The notes beneath the pieces were generated by a model that was given only the letters and a program-made list of their open reading frames with translations, did not search any database and had not been told where the DNA came from. A DNA stretch of 64,000 nucleotides from the NCBI RefSeq assembly GCF_000400715.1, contig NZ_KE007347.1:2022995-2086994 (forward strand), written 5' to 3'. Position numbers and translations under genes: made by a program. Shown piece by piece: positions 18,218-28,659 of this stretch. This DNA is from Acinetobacter genomosp. 15BJ. Lineage in GTDB: Bacteria > Pseudomonadota > Gammaproteobacteria > Pseudomonadales > Moraxellaceae. Each line of letters opens with the position of its first letter. Positions within the stretch are counted from its first letter, which is position 1.

Positions 18218-18979
18218 CTACCAATAATTCTCTACAGCAATATTCCCTTCACCACGACGATTCATAATGAGGCCACGTTGCTTCAGCGCTTCTTTGGTGT
18301 CCTCCACCATTTGTGGATTACCACATAACATCACATGACTACTGTCTCGGTTAAAACAGAGTCCTGCTGCTTTTTCTAATTCACCATTGCCAATTAAAAC
18401 AGGCAAACGGTCGTGCAGGGCTGCATTCGGATCACGGGTAATGATTGGAATGAACTTAAAGCCGGTATGCCCTTCGCCAAATAAGGCTGCAATCTCTTGG
18501 ATACGCTCGACATAAGCCAACTCAGATTCAGTACGGACGCTATACACCAGATTGATCTGCTGATATTTATTCCATGTTTCAAAGTCTTGTAACATCGATA
18601 AAAACGGCGCAAGCCCCGTGCCTGTTCCCAATAACCATAAATCCTGCGGTAAAGGTTGTTGATAACGTGCCAGTGTTAAATAGCCATAGGAAATTTTTTC
18701 CAGATACAACTCATCACCAACTTTAAGATGTTGCAGATTCGAGGTAAAAGCACCATCGGGCACAACAATTGAAAAGAATTCTAAAGTTTCATCAAAAGGC
18801 GAGGAAACAACAGAATAGGCACGTACAACCAATTCTCCCTCAACCATTAAACCAATACGGGCAAATTGCCCTGCGGTGAATTTGAAATGTGCTGGACGGG
18901 TCATGGTGAAGCTAAAAAGATTATGAGTCCAACGGTGTACAGATAAAACCTTTTCTACGCTAAATTTTTCAATTGACAT
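18218..18979 (-). CDS. fpr: Ferredoxin/flavodoxin-NADP+ reductase
   Basis: A 253-aa cytoplasmic flavoenzyme that moves electrons between NADPH and ferredoxin or flavodoxin. The FAD motif RAYSVVSSP is at about residues 53-61, the NADP loop LLGTGTGLAPFLSML at about 115-129, and VMLCGNPQMV at about 216-225. The C-terminus VENYW is typical of bacterial subclass Fpr enzymes. Length fits (about 258 aa). It is divergent from a FinR-type LysR regulator with 84 bp between the start codons. In Pseudomonas FinR activates fpr under oxidative stress, so the same control is expected. Confidence 0.94.
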   Translation of the reverse strand: MSIEKFSVEKVLSVHRWTHNLFSFTMTRPAHFKFTAGQFARIGLMVEGELVVRAYSVVSSPFDETLEFFSIVVPDGAFTSNLQHLKVGDELYLEKISYGYLTLARYQQPLPQDLWLLGTGTGLAPFLSMLQDFETWNKYQQINLVYSVRTESELAYVERIQEIAALFGEGHTGFKFIPIITRDPNAALHDRLPVLIGNGELEKAAGLCFNRDSSHVMLCGNPQMVEDTKEALKQRGLIMNRRGEGNIAVENYW

Positions 18980-19063
18980 GATGAGAACGTGGCACGAAAC
19001 AGTGCGCTCATGTTAGCATGATCGAATAATTGATGGATACTCAAAACATTAAGGCTATTTAAC

Positions 19064-19948
19064 ATGCGCATGACATTACGCCAGTTGGCTGTTTTCGTGG
19101 CGGTCGCTCAAGAGGGAACGGTAACCAAAGCGAGTGATGCTGTCCGACTTACACAAAGTGCGGCAAGTATGGCTTTAGCAGATTTAGAAGATGGTCTAGG
19201 TGCACCACTCTTTGATCGTTTGGGTAAACGATTGCAGCTCAATGATTTGGGGAGATTTTTACTCCCGCAAGCTTTAGAAATTTTAGGTCGCTGTGATTCT
19301 TTTGAACAAGCGGCTAAGGGTGAATTACAAAGCATTGATCTACGTTTAGGCGCAACGCTTACAATTAGTGATTATTTAATGCCAGATTTGATGGCTGAAT
19401 TTTTACAACGTCATCCACAAGCACATCTGCAACTGCAAGTGGGCAATACCCGTCAAATGATTGAAGCAGTCAATCAATTCCAATTGGATCTGGCCCTGAT
19501 CGAAGGGTCTTGCCACTTACCTCAACTGCAATGTATCCATTGGCGTGATGATGAACTCGCCGTATGTTGTGCACCTGATCATCCTTTAGCACAACTGAAT
19601 CGCCCCGTGAGTCCAACTGATTTCCTAGATGTGGAGTGGATTCTACGTGAGGAAGGCTCAGGCACTCGTGAAGTGTTTGATAATGCCATTTTGCAAGATT
19701 TACCCGATGCCAATATCCGTTTAACACTAGGTCATAATGAAGCGATCTTAAAAATTGTGGCGGGTGGTTTAGGCATGTCATGCGTGTCACGCCTAGCAAT
19801 TGAACCACTACAAGAGAAAGGTCAGTTGGTGATCTTAGATACCCCATTTTGGCAATTAACCCGCCCGCTCTATATGCTCGTGCATCGTCAAAAGTACCAA
19901 GGACCTGGACTCAAAGCCTTTTTACAATTTTGTGAAAATCAGGTTTAA
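19064..19948 (+). CDS. finR: LysR-family regulator, FinR-like
   Basis: A 294-aa LysR-type regulator. The winged helix-turn-helix is at residues 3-60 (LRQLAVFVAVAQEGTVTKASD, then LTQSAASMALADLEDGLG), followed by a linker helix and a periplasmic-binding-like effector domain (about 90-290). Its position divergent from fpr is the diagnostic arrangement of FinR, the regulator of ferredoxin-NADP reductase known from Pseudomonas. The name is therefore based on context plus family. An AAGG lies 9 nt before the first ATG; an in-frame ATG two codons later is possible. Confidence 0.8.
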   Translation: MRMTLRQLAVFVAVAQEGTVTKASDAVRLTQSAASMALADLEDGLGAPLFDRLGKRLQLNDLGRFLLPQALEILGRCDSFEQAAKGELQSIDLRLGATLTISDYLMPDLMAEFLQRHPQAHLQLQVGNTRQMIEAVNQFQLDLALIEGSCHLPQLQCIHWRDDELAVCCAPDHPLAQLNRPVSPTDFLDVEWILREEGSGTREVFDNAILQDLPDANIRLTLGHNEAILKIVAGGLGMSCVSRLAIEPLQEKGQLVILDTPFWQLTRPLYMLVHRQKYQGPGLKAFLQFCENQV

Positions 19949-19959
19949 TTCGCCCCAAT

Positions 19960-19989
19960 AAAAAACGCTTCTAATAGGAAGCGTTTTTT
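19960..19989. terminator. Bidirectional terminator between finR and the TonB receptor
   Basis: AAAAAACGCTTC-TAATAG-GAAGCGTTTTTT, a symmetric hairpin between convergent genes. Confidence 0.9.
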
Positions 19990-20002
19990 ATTGCTGCTCG
20001 AT

Positions 20003-22198
20003 TTAGAAATCGAAGCTCACACCGAGTTTATAAGTACGACCTGCACCGACCGTGGTAAAGCCACTAGTGAACACACCATCCCAATATTTCTTGTCTGCGA
20101 CATTATCGACATTGGCACGGAAAGTTGTGTTGACGCCACCAAGTTTAGTCGCATACTTCGCCCCCAAATCAACCAAGGTATAATCAGGTAACTTGAGTGT
20201 GTTATCAGCCGTTAAATATTGGTCATCGACATAGGTAGCAAACGCATTCACGCTTAACCCTTCAACAAAGGGGATCTGATAATCCACACCAACACCTGCA
20301 GTAAACTCAGGTGTACCTTCAATGGTTTTCCCTGAAAGATTCACACCACTTGAAATCGCTTTTTTATATTCAGTATCAATATAAGCCAGATTACCGTAAA
20401 CAATCAGATCATCCGTGACTTTACCTGAAAAACCATATTCAACCCCTTTTGATTCGGTCTTTGCGCCATCCGTTGTGATTTGGGTAATGGCTTTATCATT
20501 TGGATCACGATAGGTTGTATCCGTCAGCGTGCTTGGTTTTTTAATTTGATAGAGTGCTAGAGTGTGTAACCAACGCTCGCCTTGGTATTTAGCGCCAATT
20601 TCATACTGCTTACTTTCAAATGGTGCAAAAGTTTTATTATAGTTCGCATCGGTCGCAACGCTCACTGTCGCACCTCTCACCAGACCTTCAACATAGCTGG
20701 CATAGAACGAGGTTTCCTCACCAAAAGGTTTCACAACAATCGCTGCACTTGGAGATAACTTATCATCTTTCAATGGTGGTGCATTCGTCGTGAGTGCCTT
20801 TAAATTCATGTCCTGATAGCGTACACCTAAAATAAATTGCAGCTTATCGTCCAGCATGGAAATCTGGTCACTCAGACTATAGCTAACATATACATCATCC
20901 GCAGTAGGAACAATCTCTGGCCATGTATCTGGCATATGGCCTTCATTGCTTGGATTGTAAATATTGGTTGGGAAATAAACCTCTGTTGCCCCTCGCCCTT
21001 TATGTTGGCTGTATTTACGTTTTAGATAATCAGCACGGAATGCCAGCGTATGAGAAATATCACCCGTGAAAATTTGACCTTCTAAACCCGCATTAAATGT
21101 GGTGTTATGCTCTTTTGAACCAACTCGGTAATATTGTGCCAACGCATCACCATTCGCACCAACCAAAGGCTTGGTATTGCCTACACATTGAATAGCACTC
21201 ACACAATAATTGGCAGGCAAATCTCGCACAACCATACGCGTACCAAATAAATGCCCGCGATATTCACGCTCGTTAAATCCAACACCAGCAAATGCTTTTA
21301 GATTTGGTAAAAGCTTATATTCACCTGACAGCCCCACATAGTTAGCACTTTGCATACCCTCTAAATGTGGAAAATAATTCAGCTTGCCATCAGGTGCGGC
21401 TAATATACGTTTCAGAGTTGAAAAAGAAATCATAGCTGGTGAACCACCCTCACGACTATCGCGTGTGGTGTAGGCATCAAAATTAATTTTAGCTTGATCA
21501 GTGGTATAGTCGAGTGCCAAAACTGCTGCGGTATTTTTATCTTCTAGGCCATCAACAATATGTTCACCTTGTCCGTAAGTCGCACTGACACGTGCACCGA
21601 ACTCCTTGTTTTCACCAAAACGGCGTGCCACATCAAAACCTGATTTGTAATAGCCACCATCTTCGTACATGGCTGATACTTGGGTCAAATCTCGATCAGC
21701 ACGTTTGGTCGTGGCCATCACTACACCACCAATACTTCCCCCTGGAGCCATCCCAGCAATCAATGCATTCGGTCCTTTTAGTACGCTAGCAGAGCTCAAA
21801 ATATCAGTTGGGGTTCGACCACTTGGTGACATACCATAAGAACCATTAATATTGGCATCTTCCCACGTCACGGCAAAACCACGAATCATAAAGTTTTCGT
21901 TTAAATGACCGCTATTCGTAGTCGTACGGATACTTGGATCATTTTTAAGAATGCCTGCGATCGAATCAGCTTGCTTATCTTTAATCGCCTGTTCTGTGTA
22001 AGACTGGATACTAAATGGTGTATCTAATACCGCTTTCTCGCCTAGAATACCTAAGCTGGCATCTTTTTTTAGTTTTCCTGTCGCATCCGTTGCCTGTGAA
22101 TCGGCTTTTACCGTAATCGTTGGTAAAACGGTATTGTCTTCAGCAACAGCAAACATAGGCAAAGCAATGAGAGATAAAAATAATATATTCTTTTTCAA
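20003..22198 (-). CDS. TonB-dependent siderophore receptor
   Basis: A 731-aa outer-membrane receptor. From the TTG start at 22198 it has a clean signal peptide (MKKNILFLSLIALPMFAVA), a TonB-box-like PTITVKA, a plug domain (about residues 50-190) and a 22-strand barrel ending in a terminal Phe (YKLGVSFDF). The frame is open upstream to 22285, but that start would place the promoter and Fur box inside the gene, and the extra residues do not look like a signal peptide. The TTG start is thus an inference from regulation plus topology. The siderophore is unknown: hydroxamate or catecholate are both possible. No biosynthesis genes are adjacent. Confidence 0.9.
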   Translation of the reverse strand: MKKNILFLSLIALPMFAVAEDNTVLPTITVKADSQATDATGKLKKDASLGILGEKAVLDTPFSIQSYTEQAIKDKQADSIAGILKNDPSIRTTTNSGHLNENFMIRGFAVTWEDANINGSYGMSPSGRTPTDILSSASVLKGPNALIAGMAPGGSIGGVVMATTKRADRDLTQVSAMYEDGGYYKSGFDVARRFGENKEFGARVSATYGQGEHIVDGLEDKNTAAVLALDYTTDQAKINFDAYTTRDSREGGSPAMISFSTLKRILAAPDGKLNYFPHLEGMQSANYVGLSGEYKLLPNLKAFAGVGFNEREYRGHLFGTRMVVRDLPANYCVSAIQCVGNTKPLVGANGDALAQYYRVGSKEHNTTFNAGLEGQIFTGDISHTLAFRADYLKRKYSQHKGRGATEVYFPTNIYNPSNEGHMPDTWPEIVPTADDVYVSYSLSDQISMLDDKLQFILGVRYQDMNLKALTTNAPPLKDDKLSPSAAIVVKPFGEETSFYASYVEGLVRGATVSVATDANYNKTFAPFESKQYEIGAKYQGERWLHTLALYQIKKPSTLTDTTYRDPNDKAITQITTDGAKTESKGVEYGFSGKVTDDLIVYGNLAYIDTEYKKAISSGVNLSGKTIEGTPEFTAGVGVDYQIPFVEGLSVNAFATYVDDQYLTADNTLKLPDYTLVDLGAKYATKLGGVNTTFRANVDNVADKKYWDGVFTSGFTTVGAGRTYKLGVSFDF

Positions 22199-22228
22199 GT
22201 GATCAAACCCCGATAAAAATTTGACCAC

Positions 22229-22269
22229 AGTATATAAGATAAATTTACAAATGATAATAAAAATCATTA
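22229..22269 (-). promoter_or_regulatory. Fur box overlapping the receptor promoter
   Basis: AATGATAATAAAAATCATTA (22250-22269) matches the 7-1-7 Fur consensus TGATAATNATTATCA at all but two positions. On the minus strand TTATCA (22257-22252), a 17-bp spacer and TATACT (22234-22229) form a promoter whose -35 is inside the Fur box. Iron-replete repression of the receptor follows. Confidence 0.72.
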
Positions 22270-22444
22270 ATAAAATAATACCCATTTATTTGGTGAATAT
22301 AAAAATCTCATCATGAGAATTCACATAATTTATTTTTAACTTAATAACCGATGAAATGCGTTGGTCTCTCAGGCTCAGTGCAACAGCTGATTAGCTACAA
22401 TAGGCCAATCGAGAAGCAATAGTATTAGATCTTATAGAAAGAAA

Positions 22445-22463
22445 AAGAGGCTAGAAGCCTCTT
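22445..22463 (-). terminator. Terminator of the cold-shock-domain gene
   Basis: Stem AAGAGGCT-AGA-AGCCTCTT; on the minus strand it is followed by TTTCTTTC. It lies about 44 bp past the stop codon at 22507. Confidence 0.7.
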
Positions 22464-22506
22464 CTCTCTTGAACTTTAAAAGCACGTTCCAATCAAACCA
22501 GAAAAA

Positions 22507-22797
22507 TTAGCGTCTGAAATTTGATAATAGTTCTGATGTGATCGAATTATTGTGCGTCGCTATTTTAGTTTTTCTAGTTTTCGCTGGATTTGGATCAACA
22601 AGCTCAATTTTTGTGGCTTTGTACTTCCCGTCATTTTCGACGACCACAAATTTCACTTTTTCATTTCTTTTCGGCTCACCACCCGCTGGATACTCTGAAA
22701 TATGAAAAAACACATCCCCTTCAGAGGTCCCAATAAAGCCAAAGCCTTTGTCTGGATTATATTGTTTAATTTTTCCCTGATAGAACTCTTGCTTCAT
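22507..22797 (-). CDS. Cold-shock-domain protein with C-terminal tail
   Basis: A 96-aa nucleic-acid-binding protein. The cold-shock domain fills residues 1-65 with RNP1 KGFGFI (about 17-22) and RNP2 VFFHIS (about 29-34). A basic, polar 30-residue tail (TRKTKIATHN) is added, which standard CspA proteins of about 70 aa lack. AGGATAAATGTC precedes the ATG at 22797. A promoter (TTGAAA-18 bp-TATACT, 22861..22832) predicts a leader of about 30 nt, too short for the thermosensing leader of cspA, so cold induction is doubtful. It probably acts as an RNA chaperone. Confidence 0.88.
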   Translation of the reverse strand: MKQEFYQGKIKQYNPDKGFGFIGTSEGDVFFHISEYPAGGEPKRNEKVKFVVVENDGKYKATKIELVDPNPAKTRKTKIATHNNSITSELLSNFRR

Positions 22798-22845
22798 GAC
22801 ATTTATCCTACTTTGCAAATCTGATAATCACAGTATATAAAAATA

Positions 22846-22905
22846 AAAAAGAGACTTTCAATCTATCCCCCAAAACAGCTTCAGGATGAGATCAAGTCTC
22901 TTTTT
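22846..22905 (-). terminator. Long-loop inverted repeat after upp
   Basis: Perfect 12-bp arms AAAAAGAGACTT (22846-22857) and AAGTCTCTTTTT (22894-22905) enclose a 36-nt loop. Read on the minus strand it ends upp with a T-run. It also overlaps the -35 of the cold-shock gene promoter. Confidence 0.65.
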
Positions 22906-22921
22906 ATGAATGTTTCAAAAA

Positions 22922-23557
22922 TCAGTCTTTTTGAACACTACCAAAAATCTTGTCACCAGCATCACCCAGACCAGGAACAATATAGCCTTCTTCATTCAGA
23001 CCTTGGTCAATCGATGCGGTATAAATCAACACATCAGGATGTGCAGCTTCTACTTTCGCAACACCTTCTGGCGCAGCAACCAAGACCATGACACGAATAT
23101 CTTTACAGCCACTTGCTTTCAATACATCAATTGCAGCAATTAAAGAATTACCTGTCGCAAGCATTGGATCAATAATCATCGCTAAGCGATTGGCAACATC
23201 AGGCACCAACTTTTTATAGTAAGTGCGCACTTCTAAAGTTGCTTCATCACGCTCTAAACCTAAGACACTCACTTTCGCGCTTGGAATCAGACTAAGAACG
23301 CCCTCAAGCATACCAATACCAGCACGCAAGATAGGAACAATTGTGATTTTCTTCCCTGCGATACGCTGAGTTGAGACTTTCCCTGCCCACCCATCAATTT
23401 CATGATCAACAACAGGAAGATCCTTTGTTGCTTCATAAGTCAGTAACATCGTGACTTCTTGCGCTAATTCACGAAAGTTCTTGGTACTAATATCTGAACG
23501 ACGTAATAAACCAAGTTTATGGCGAATAAGCGGATGACGGATTTCTTGAATCGACAC
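22922..23557 (-). CDS. upp: Uracil phosphoribosyltransferase
   Basis: A 211-aa cytoplasmic enzyme that salvages uracil with PRPP to give UMP. With the GTG start at 23557 the N-terminus [18 protein letters not shown] matches the family (E. coli 208 aa). The PRPP loop [17 protein letters not shown] is at about residues 128-144 and the uracil-binding C-terminus [15 protein letters not shown] at about 190-204. An AGG lies 9 nt before the GTG. The frame stays open 25 codons further, but those residues are not family-like and contain a TATAAT (-10, 23596..23591). It is monocistronic. Confidence 0.96.
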   Translation of the reverse strand: MSIQEIRHPLIRHKLGLLRRSDISTKNFRELAQEVTMLLTYEATKDLPVVDHEIDGWAGKVSTQRIAGKKITIVPILRAGIGMLEGVLSLIPSAKVSVLGLERDEATLEVRTYYKKLVPDVANRLAMIIDPMLATGNSLIAAIDVLKASGCKDIRVMVLVAAPEGVAKVEAAHPDVLIYTASIDQGLNEEGYIVPGLGDAGDKIFGSVQKD

Positions 23558-23618
23558 GAATGAGTACCTAGGTAATATTAATCTCACTCTATTATAAAGT
23601 GTTTTTTTACTCATCAAT

Positions 23619-23648
23619 AAAAAAGCCTCCAACTTTGGAGGCTTTTTT
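23619..23648 (-). terminator. Terminator of the nuo operon
   Basis: AAAAAAGCCTCC-N6-GGAGGCTTTTTT, 16 bp after the nuoN stop codon. The symmetric A/T runs make it strong in both directions, but only the minus-strand operon needs it. Confidence 0.92.
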
Positions 23649-23663
23649 GTACAAATCCGACGA

Positions 23664-25160
23664 TTACTGTTGTTGAGACAACATAAAGTGCAATGGAGAA
23701 AGGATCTCTGCCTTCAATGCCAAGTTAATCATTGGATCTGGATAAACACCCATCACCAATACTAATAACGCAGCAGCAAGGACCATAAGACCACCGACTT
23801 TACTTCCCCAATGGGCATCCGCATCAATACGAGGTACATCTGGTGGAGTCATATACATCACCACCATCACACGTAAATAGTAGTACAAACCGATACCACT
23901 ACCCACCACGATCATTGCCGCCAAGAACCAGTGTTGCGTTGTCACCGCAGCCATCACAACTAGGAACTTACCAATGAAGCCCGCTGTTAATGGAATCCCT
24001 GCTAAAGACAACATCATCACAGTTAATGTTGCAGTCAAGATCGGACGGCGCCAGAACAAACCACGGTAGTCAGCAAGGCTTTGTGCTTCATCGACGTTGT
24101 TATACGGGCTCGACATTAATGCAACTGCACCAAATGCACCGATTGTGGTCAATACATAGGTAATTACATAAACAGTCACACTACCCAAACTTGCGTAAGT
24201 CATGCTGATTAAAGCAATCAACAAGTAACCGAAGTGTGCAATCGATGAATAACCCAAGATACGTTTCAAGTTGACTTGACGAACTGCAAGTAAGTTACCC
24301 ACCACGATCGACAATACCGCAATGATTGTAATTACTGTCACTAATGATTCAACCAAGATTGCACCAGAAGTCAGTAAGTAACGTACAAATAGACCAATCG
24401 TTGCAACTTTCGCAGCCGTTGCCAAGAAGGTTGCCATAGGCGCTGGTGCACCTGCATACACATCTGGCGTCCATTTATGGAATGGCGCAAGTGAAAGTTT
24501 GAATGCAACAGCAAAGGTAATTAAGCCTAAGCCCAATAACACCATTGGTTGTTTGATCGCAGCAAATAATGCCTGAACAGAGTCATAGAATGACAATGAA
24601 CCTGTGTATGCATAGATATACGCCATACCCATGAGCAACATTGCAGAAGCAGTCGCTGAAAGTACAAGGTATTTAATCCCCGCTTCCAAAGACTGACTAC
24701 GTTGATAGGTATACGCCAACATGCCGTATACAGGAATCGACATCAACTCTAGGCTGATGAAGAACGCTGCATAGTGTGAGCTTGAAACCAACAACATTGC
24801 GCCTGTCACTGAACACAGTAACAAGATATACAACTCTTCGCGGTTGTCCTTATAGGTCTCAATATAAGCATGAGATAAAGTACAGCACGCTAAAGCAGCA
24901 ATCAAAATCAGGAATTGATAGAGCATGGTAAATGGATCAACCATGAACATGCCCATCACGTTTACTGGTGCAAAGTGCCCACTAAACATGGTGTATCCAA
25001 TATAAATTGCAGCAAGGTTTAAACCCACAACCGAAGTTGTTGCAATCAAATTGTGATTACGCTTAATCGCAGTTAATAACATCACGACGATTGCGGTCAA
25101 AGCCACAATCATCACGGGAGCAAGTGGCATTAGCTCAGAAAAAGAAATTGTGAAGTTCAT
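23664..25160 (-). CDS. nuoN: NADH-quinone oxidoreductase subunit N
   Basis: Last gene of the nuo operon, 498 aa, antiporter-like membrane subunit with about 14 helices. The conserved [17 protein letters not shown] segment (about residues 227-243) and the mid-membrane lysine in [17 protein letters not shown] (about 298-314) are those of the proton-translocating Nuo L/M/N family. It begins 3 bp after the nuoM stop, consistent with translational coupling. It forms one of the three proton channels of complex I. Confidence 0.96.
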   Translation of the reverse strand: MNFTISFSELMPLAPVMIVALTAIVVMLLTAIKRNHNLIATTSVVGLNLAAIYIGYTMFSGHFAPVNVMGMFMVDPFTMLYQFLILIAALACCTLSHAYIETYKDNREELYILLLCSVTGAMLLVSSSHYAAFFISLELMSIPVYGMLAYTYQRSQSLEAGIKYLVLSATASAMLLMGMAYIYAYTGSLSFYDSVQALFAAIKQPMVLLGLGLITFAVAFKLSLAPFHKWTPDVYAGAPAPMATFLATAAKVATIGLFVRYLLTSGAILVESLVTVITIIAVLSIVVGNLLAVRQVNLKRILGYSSIAHFGYLLIALISMTYASLGSVTVYVITYVLTTIGAFGAVALMSSPYNNVDEAQSLADYRGLFWRRPILTATLTVMMLSLAGIPLTAGFIGKFLVVMAAVTTQHWFLAAMIVVGSGIGLYYYLRVMVVMYMTPPDVPRIDADAHWGSKVGGLMVLAAALLVLVMGVYPDPMINLALKAEILSPLHFMLSQQQ

Positions 25161-25163
25161 AAT

Positions 25164-26762
25164 TTATTGCATCTCCACATGTTCAAGTTGAGTTGCTGCC
25201 TGTTGAACAGTCTCGACAACGTCTTGTACTGGCATATAACTATTTACTAACCATTGCATGCTTGAATGAGACATATCCAAGAATGTTTGCGGGTACATAC
25301 CTAACCAAAGCAAACCGATCGCACAGATCATCAAAATGCTCACTTCACGAGCTGATAGATCTTTAAGTGGGCTGGTATAGTGCTGCTTTTGCTCTGGATT
25401 TGGTTCACCAAACAATGCTTTGTGAATCAGAATCAGACCATAAAGACCTGCAAATACCAAGCTTACTGCTGCAATAATCGTGAACGCTGGATAAGCTTTG
25501 AATGAACCCATCAAGATCAGGAATTCACCAATAAAGTTACCTAGACCTGGTACACCAACCAATGCTGCAACAAAGAACATCAAGAAGAATGGCAAGTATT
25601 GCAGTTGGCCACGAAGACCACCCATCAAGCGTAAATCACGTGTATGTAAACGCTCGTACACTTGACCCGACATTATGAACAATGCAGCAGATGACAAGCC
25701 ATGTGCCAACATCATGATCATGAGGCCTTGGAAAGTCAGGATATTACCTGCATAAATTGCAAGTAAGATGAAACCCATGTGCGAAATAGACGTGTACGCA
25801 AGTAAGCGTTTCATATCTGTTTGTTGGTACGCTAAGAATGCACCGTAGAAAATACCAATCAGACCCAAAATAATGGCGATATCAGCAAATTGTGCTGATG
25901 CAGCTGGGAAGAATGGAATTACGAAACGAAGCAGACCGTACGCAGCTGTTTTAATCAAGATACCCGCTAAATCCACAGAACCCGCTGTTGGTGCTTGTGC
26001 ATGCGCATCAGGTAACCAACCGTGTAATGGGAATACTGGTAACTTCACTGCAAAACCAATGAAGAAACACAGCATGAATGCATAAGCAACTTCAGGTGGT
26101 AAGTGGTTCGCAACAGCCAATAGATAGTTGTAATCGAAACCGATCATACCTGTCATCATGTATCCATAGACCACAAGGCCTAAGATACCGATCAACATGA
26201 TCAAACCAGCGATTTGAGTATATAAGAAGAATTTGGTTGCAGCATAAACACGCGAACGACCATTCGACCCAGAGTGTCCCCATAACGCAATCAAGAAGTA
26301 GATTGGTACGAGCATCATCTCCCAGAAGAAGAAGAACAAGAATAAGTCAATCGCCAAGAATACACCGATGACCCCACCTAAACTCCAAAGTAAGTTTAAA
26401 TGGAAGAAACCAACGTTCTTTTGAATCTCACCCCATGAACAGCCAACTGCGAGTACACCCAGTAAAGCAGTCAACAACACCATGAGTAAAGATAAACCAT
26501 CCACCGCTAAGTGAATGCTAATGCCTAAAGTCTGAATCCAAGGAAGATGGAATTCAGCCGCCCAAGTCGGGACTTTACCGCCCAACTCGTAGCTAAATGT
26601 ACCACTTTGCCACAGTGCAATGCCCAAACCGAAGGTAATCAGCATACCAATCAGGGCAATCCAGCGCGGCAAATGTTGGTCGTATTTATCGACTAACCAA
26701 CAAATAAAACCAGCAATGAAAGGAACTAAAATCAGTGCGGGTAAAATTAAATTGTTTTCCAT
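25164..26762 (-). CDS. nuoM: NADH-quinone oxidoreductase subunit M
   Basis: A 532-aa antiporter-like membrane subunit of complex I. The LPVFPLHGWLPDAHAQAPTAG signature (about residues 221-241) and the conserved Lys/Glu of DMKRLLAYTSISHMGF (about 308-323) are present, plus a conserved Glu in the FFFWEMMLVPIYFLI helix. I start at ATG 26762, one base past the end of the nuoL reading frame; the frame is open five codons further back inside nuoL, where no start signal is seen. A GTGGGG run in the nuoL end serves as ribosome binding site. Confidence 0.96.
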   Translation of the reverse strand: MENNLILPALILVPFIAGFICWLVDKYDQHLPRWIALIGMLITFGLGIALWQSGTFSYELGGKVPTWAAEFHLPWIQTLGISIHLAVDGLSLLMVLLTALLGVLAVGCSWGEIQKNVGFFHLNLLWSLGGVIGVFLAIDLFLFFFFWEMMLVPIYFLIALWGHSGSNGRSRVYAATKFFLYTQIAGLIMLIGILGLVVYGYMMTGMIGFDYNYLLAVANHLPPEVAYAFMLCFFIGFAVKLPVFPLHGWLPDAHAQAPTAGSVDLAGILIKTAAYGLLRFVIPFFPAASAQFADIAIILGLIGIFYGAFLAYQQTDMKRLLAYTSISHMGFILLAIYAGNILTFQGLMIMMLAHGLSSAALFIMSGQVYERLHTRDLRLMGGLRGQLQYLPFFLMFFVAALVGVPGLGNFIGEFLILMGSFKAYPAFTIIAAVSLVFAGLYGLILIHKALFGEPNPEQKQHYTSPLKDLSAREVSILMICAIGLLWLGMYPQTFLDMSHSSMQWLVNSYMPVQDVVETVQQAATQLEHVEMQ

Positions 26763-26763
26763 T

Positions 26764-28659
26764 TTATTTCCCCACAACCTGAATCACGATCAAGATCATC
26801 AATAACACCACTACACCGAGTGACATGCTTGAAGCGTATTCACGTAATGAACCTGTTTGACGCGAACTTGTAAAGCTATTACCACCCTTCACAATTGCAG
26901 GGAGCACTAACCATAAACCGTCAACTGGATCACGACCTAAAATTTTCGCAATCAATAAATAAGGTTTTACAAATACGATGTCATACAAAGCATCGAAACC
27001 AAATGCTGTACGGCAAATGTGCGCTAAACCTGAACCCAAAGATGTTTGAGCAAAAGCTTTTACTGCACCGTATGCAAAAGCAAACAAGAAGATACCCACA
27101 GCTAAACCAGCGAGGGCAACACCACTTGCTAAATGTTCAGCATGAGAAACTGCAGCTTCCAAGCTCTCAGGAACAACAAAACTTGGAATACTTGCAGCAG
27201 TCAATAATTTTGCAACTGGTGCTTGTAGGAAGTAGCCGATACCTGTTGATAACGCAGCAAGAATCGCAAGTGGACCCCAGTAAGTTACGCCATGAATTGC
27301 ATGTGCATGGGTTTTCTCTTCGCCGAAGAATACCACCCAGATTAAACGGAAAGTATAGATAGACGTTAAGAATGCACCCGCAACACCAACCCAGTACAAA
27401 GTATTGTAAAGCGGAAGATTTGCAATTGTAGACTGTGCATAGACTGCACCCAAGATCGCATCTTTAGAGAAGAAGCCAACAGTCACGATTGGAAGTGCTG
27501 CCAATGCGCCACCACCAATTACGAAACACCAGAATACGAATGGAATCTTGTGACGTAACCCACCCATTTTGAAAATGTTTTGTTCGTGATGACATGCAAG
27601 AATTACGGCACCTGAAGAAAGGAACAATAACGCTTTGAAGAATGCGTGAGCCAACATGTGGAATAAACCAGCTTGGTATGCTTCAGCACCCACCGCCATA
27701 AACATATAACCCAACTGACTCATGGTTGAGTAAGCCAAGATACGCTTGATATCGGTTTGCACCAATGCGGCAAAGCCAGCAACCAGCAAAGTCACAGCAC
27801 CTGTAATCGAGATGAACTGCATGACTTCTGGTGCCATTTCCATCACAGAGAACATACGGCAGCATAAGTACACACCCGCTGTAACCATTGTTGCAGCGTG
27901 GATCAATGCAGATACTGGTGTAGGACCAGCCATCGCATCAGCTAACCAAGTTTGTAATGGAATTTGTGCTGATTTACCCGCCGCACCCAAGAACAACATC
28001 AATGCTGTCCAGATCGACAATGATGAGCTTTGCGTCATGACAGTCGCTGCATTTTCAACAATGTACTGAATATTCAACGTACCAAATTGTTGATAGAGCA
28101 AGAACAACGCGATGAGTAAGAATACGTCACCCACACGTGTTACGGTGAATGCCTTGATTGCTGCCCAACCATTTGCAGGGTTTGAGTAGTAGAAACCAAT
28201 CAATAAGTAAGAGCACAGACCTACGCCTTCCCAACCTAAGAACAATAACGCCAAGTTATCGCCCAATACCAACAACAACATGCTGGCAACGAATAGGTTG
28301 AAATAAGAGAAGAAACGCGCATAACCTTCTTCACCACGCATATACCATGATGCGAAGATATGAATCAGGAAGCCAACACCTGTGACCATACCTGTCATCA
28401 ATAAAGACAAGCCGTCTAAATGTAGGCTAATGCCTGGCTCAAAACCGCCAACACTGAACCAAGTCCATAAGTGTTGAACAAAAACGGTTTGACCACTGCT
28501 GGTAAATGCAAGACCGGCAATTAAAGCAAATAACGCAGATAAACCCACTGAACCGACGCCAATAATGGCAGCTACATTTTCAGAAAGTTTGTCACGCCCT
28601 GCCGCTAAAAGGATAAAACCAATGAGCGGAAATAAAACGGTTAAATATAATGTACTCAT
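26764..28659 (-). CDS. nuoL: NADH-quinone oxidoreductase subunit L
   Basis: A 631-aa, about 16-helix subunit with the long lateral helix at its C-terminal end that braces the membrane arm. The segment [31 protein letters not shown] (about residues 233-258) and [16 protein letters not shown] (about 308-323) mark the proton channel. Its ATG overlaps the nuoK stop by 4 bp (ATGA-type coupling). Length is close to the E. coli protein (613 aa). Confidence 0.96.
   Translation of the reverse strand: MSTLYLTVLFPLIGFILLAAGRDKLSENVAAIIGVGSVGLSALFALIAGLAFTSSGQTVFVQHLWTWFSVGGFEPGISLHLDGLSLLMTGMVTGVGFLIHIFASWYMRGEEGYARFFSYFNLFVASMLLLVLGDNLALLFLGWEGVGLCSYLLIGFYYSNPANGWAAIKAFTVTRVGDVFLLIALFLLYQQFGTLNIQYIVENAATVMTQSSSLSIWTALMLFLGAAGKSAQIPLQTWLADAMAGPTPVSALIHAATMVTAGVYLCCRMFSVMEMAPEVMQFISITGAVTLLVAGFAALVQTDIKRILAYSTMSQLGYMFMAVGAEAYQAGLFHMLAHAFFKALLFLSSGAVILACHHEQNIFKMGGLRHKIPFVFWCFVIGGGALAALPIVTVGFFSKDAILGAVYAQSTIANLPLYNTLYWVGVAGAFLTSIYTFRLIWVVFFGEEKTHAHAIHGVTYWGPLAILAALSTGIGYFLQAPVAKLLTAASIPSFVVPESLEAAVSHAEHLASGVALAGLAVGIFLFAFAYGAVKAFAQTSLGSGLAHICRTAFGFDALYDIVFVKPYLLIAKILGRDPVDGLWLVLPAIVKGGNSFTSSRQTGSLREYASSMSLGVVVLLMILIVIQVVGK

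Noticed and set aside
26895..27362. 155-codon antisense frame over nuoL
   Set aside because: Shadow of nuoL; no start signal.
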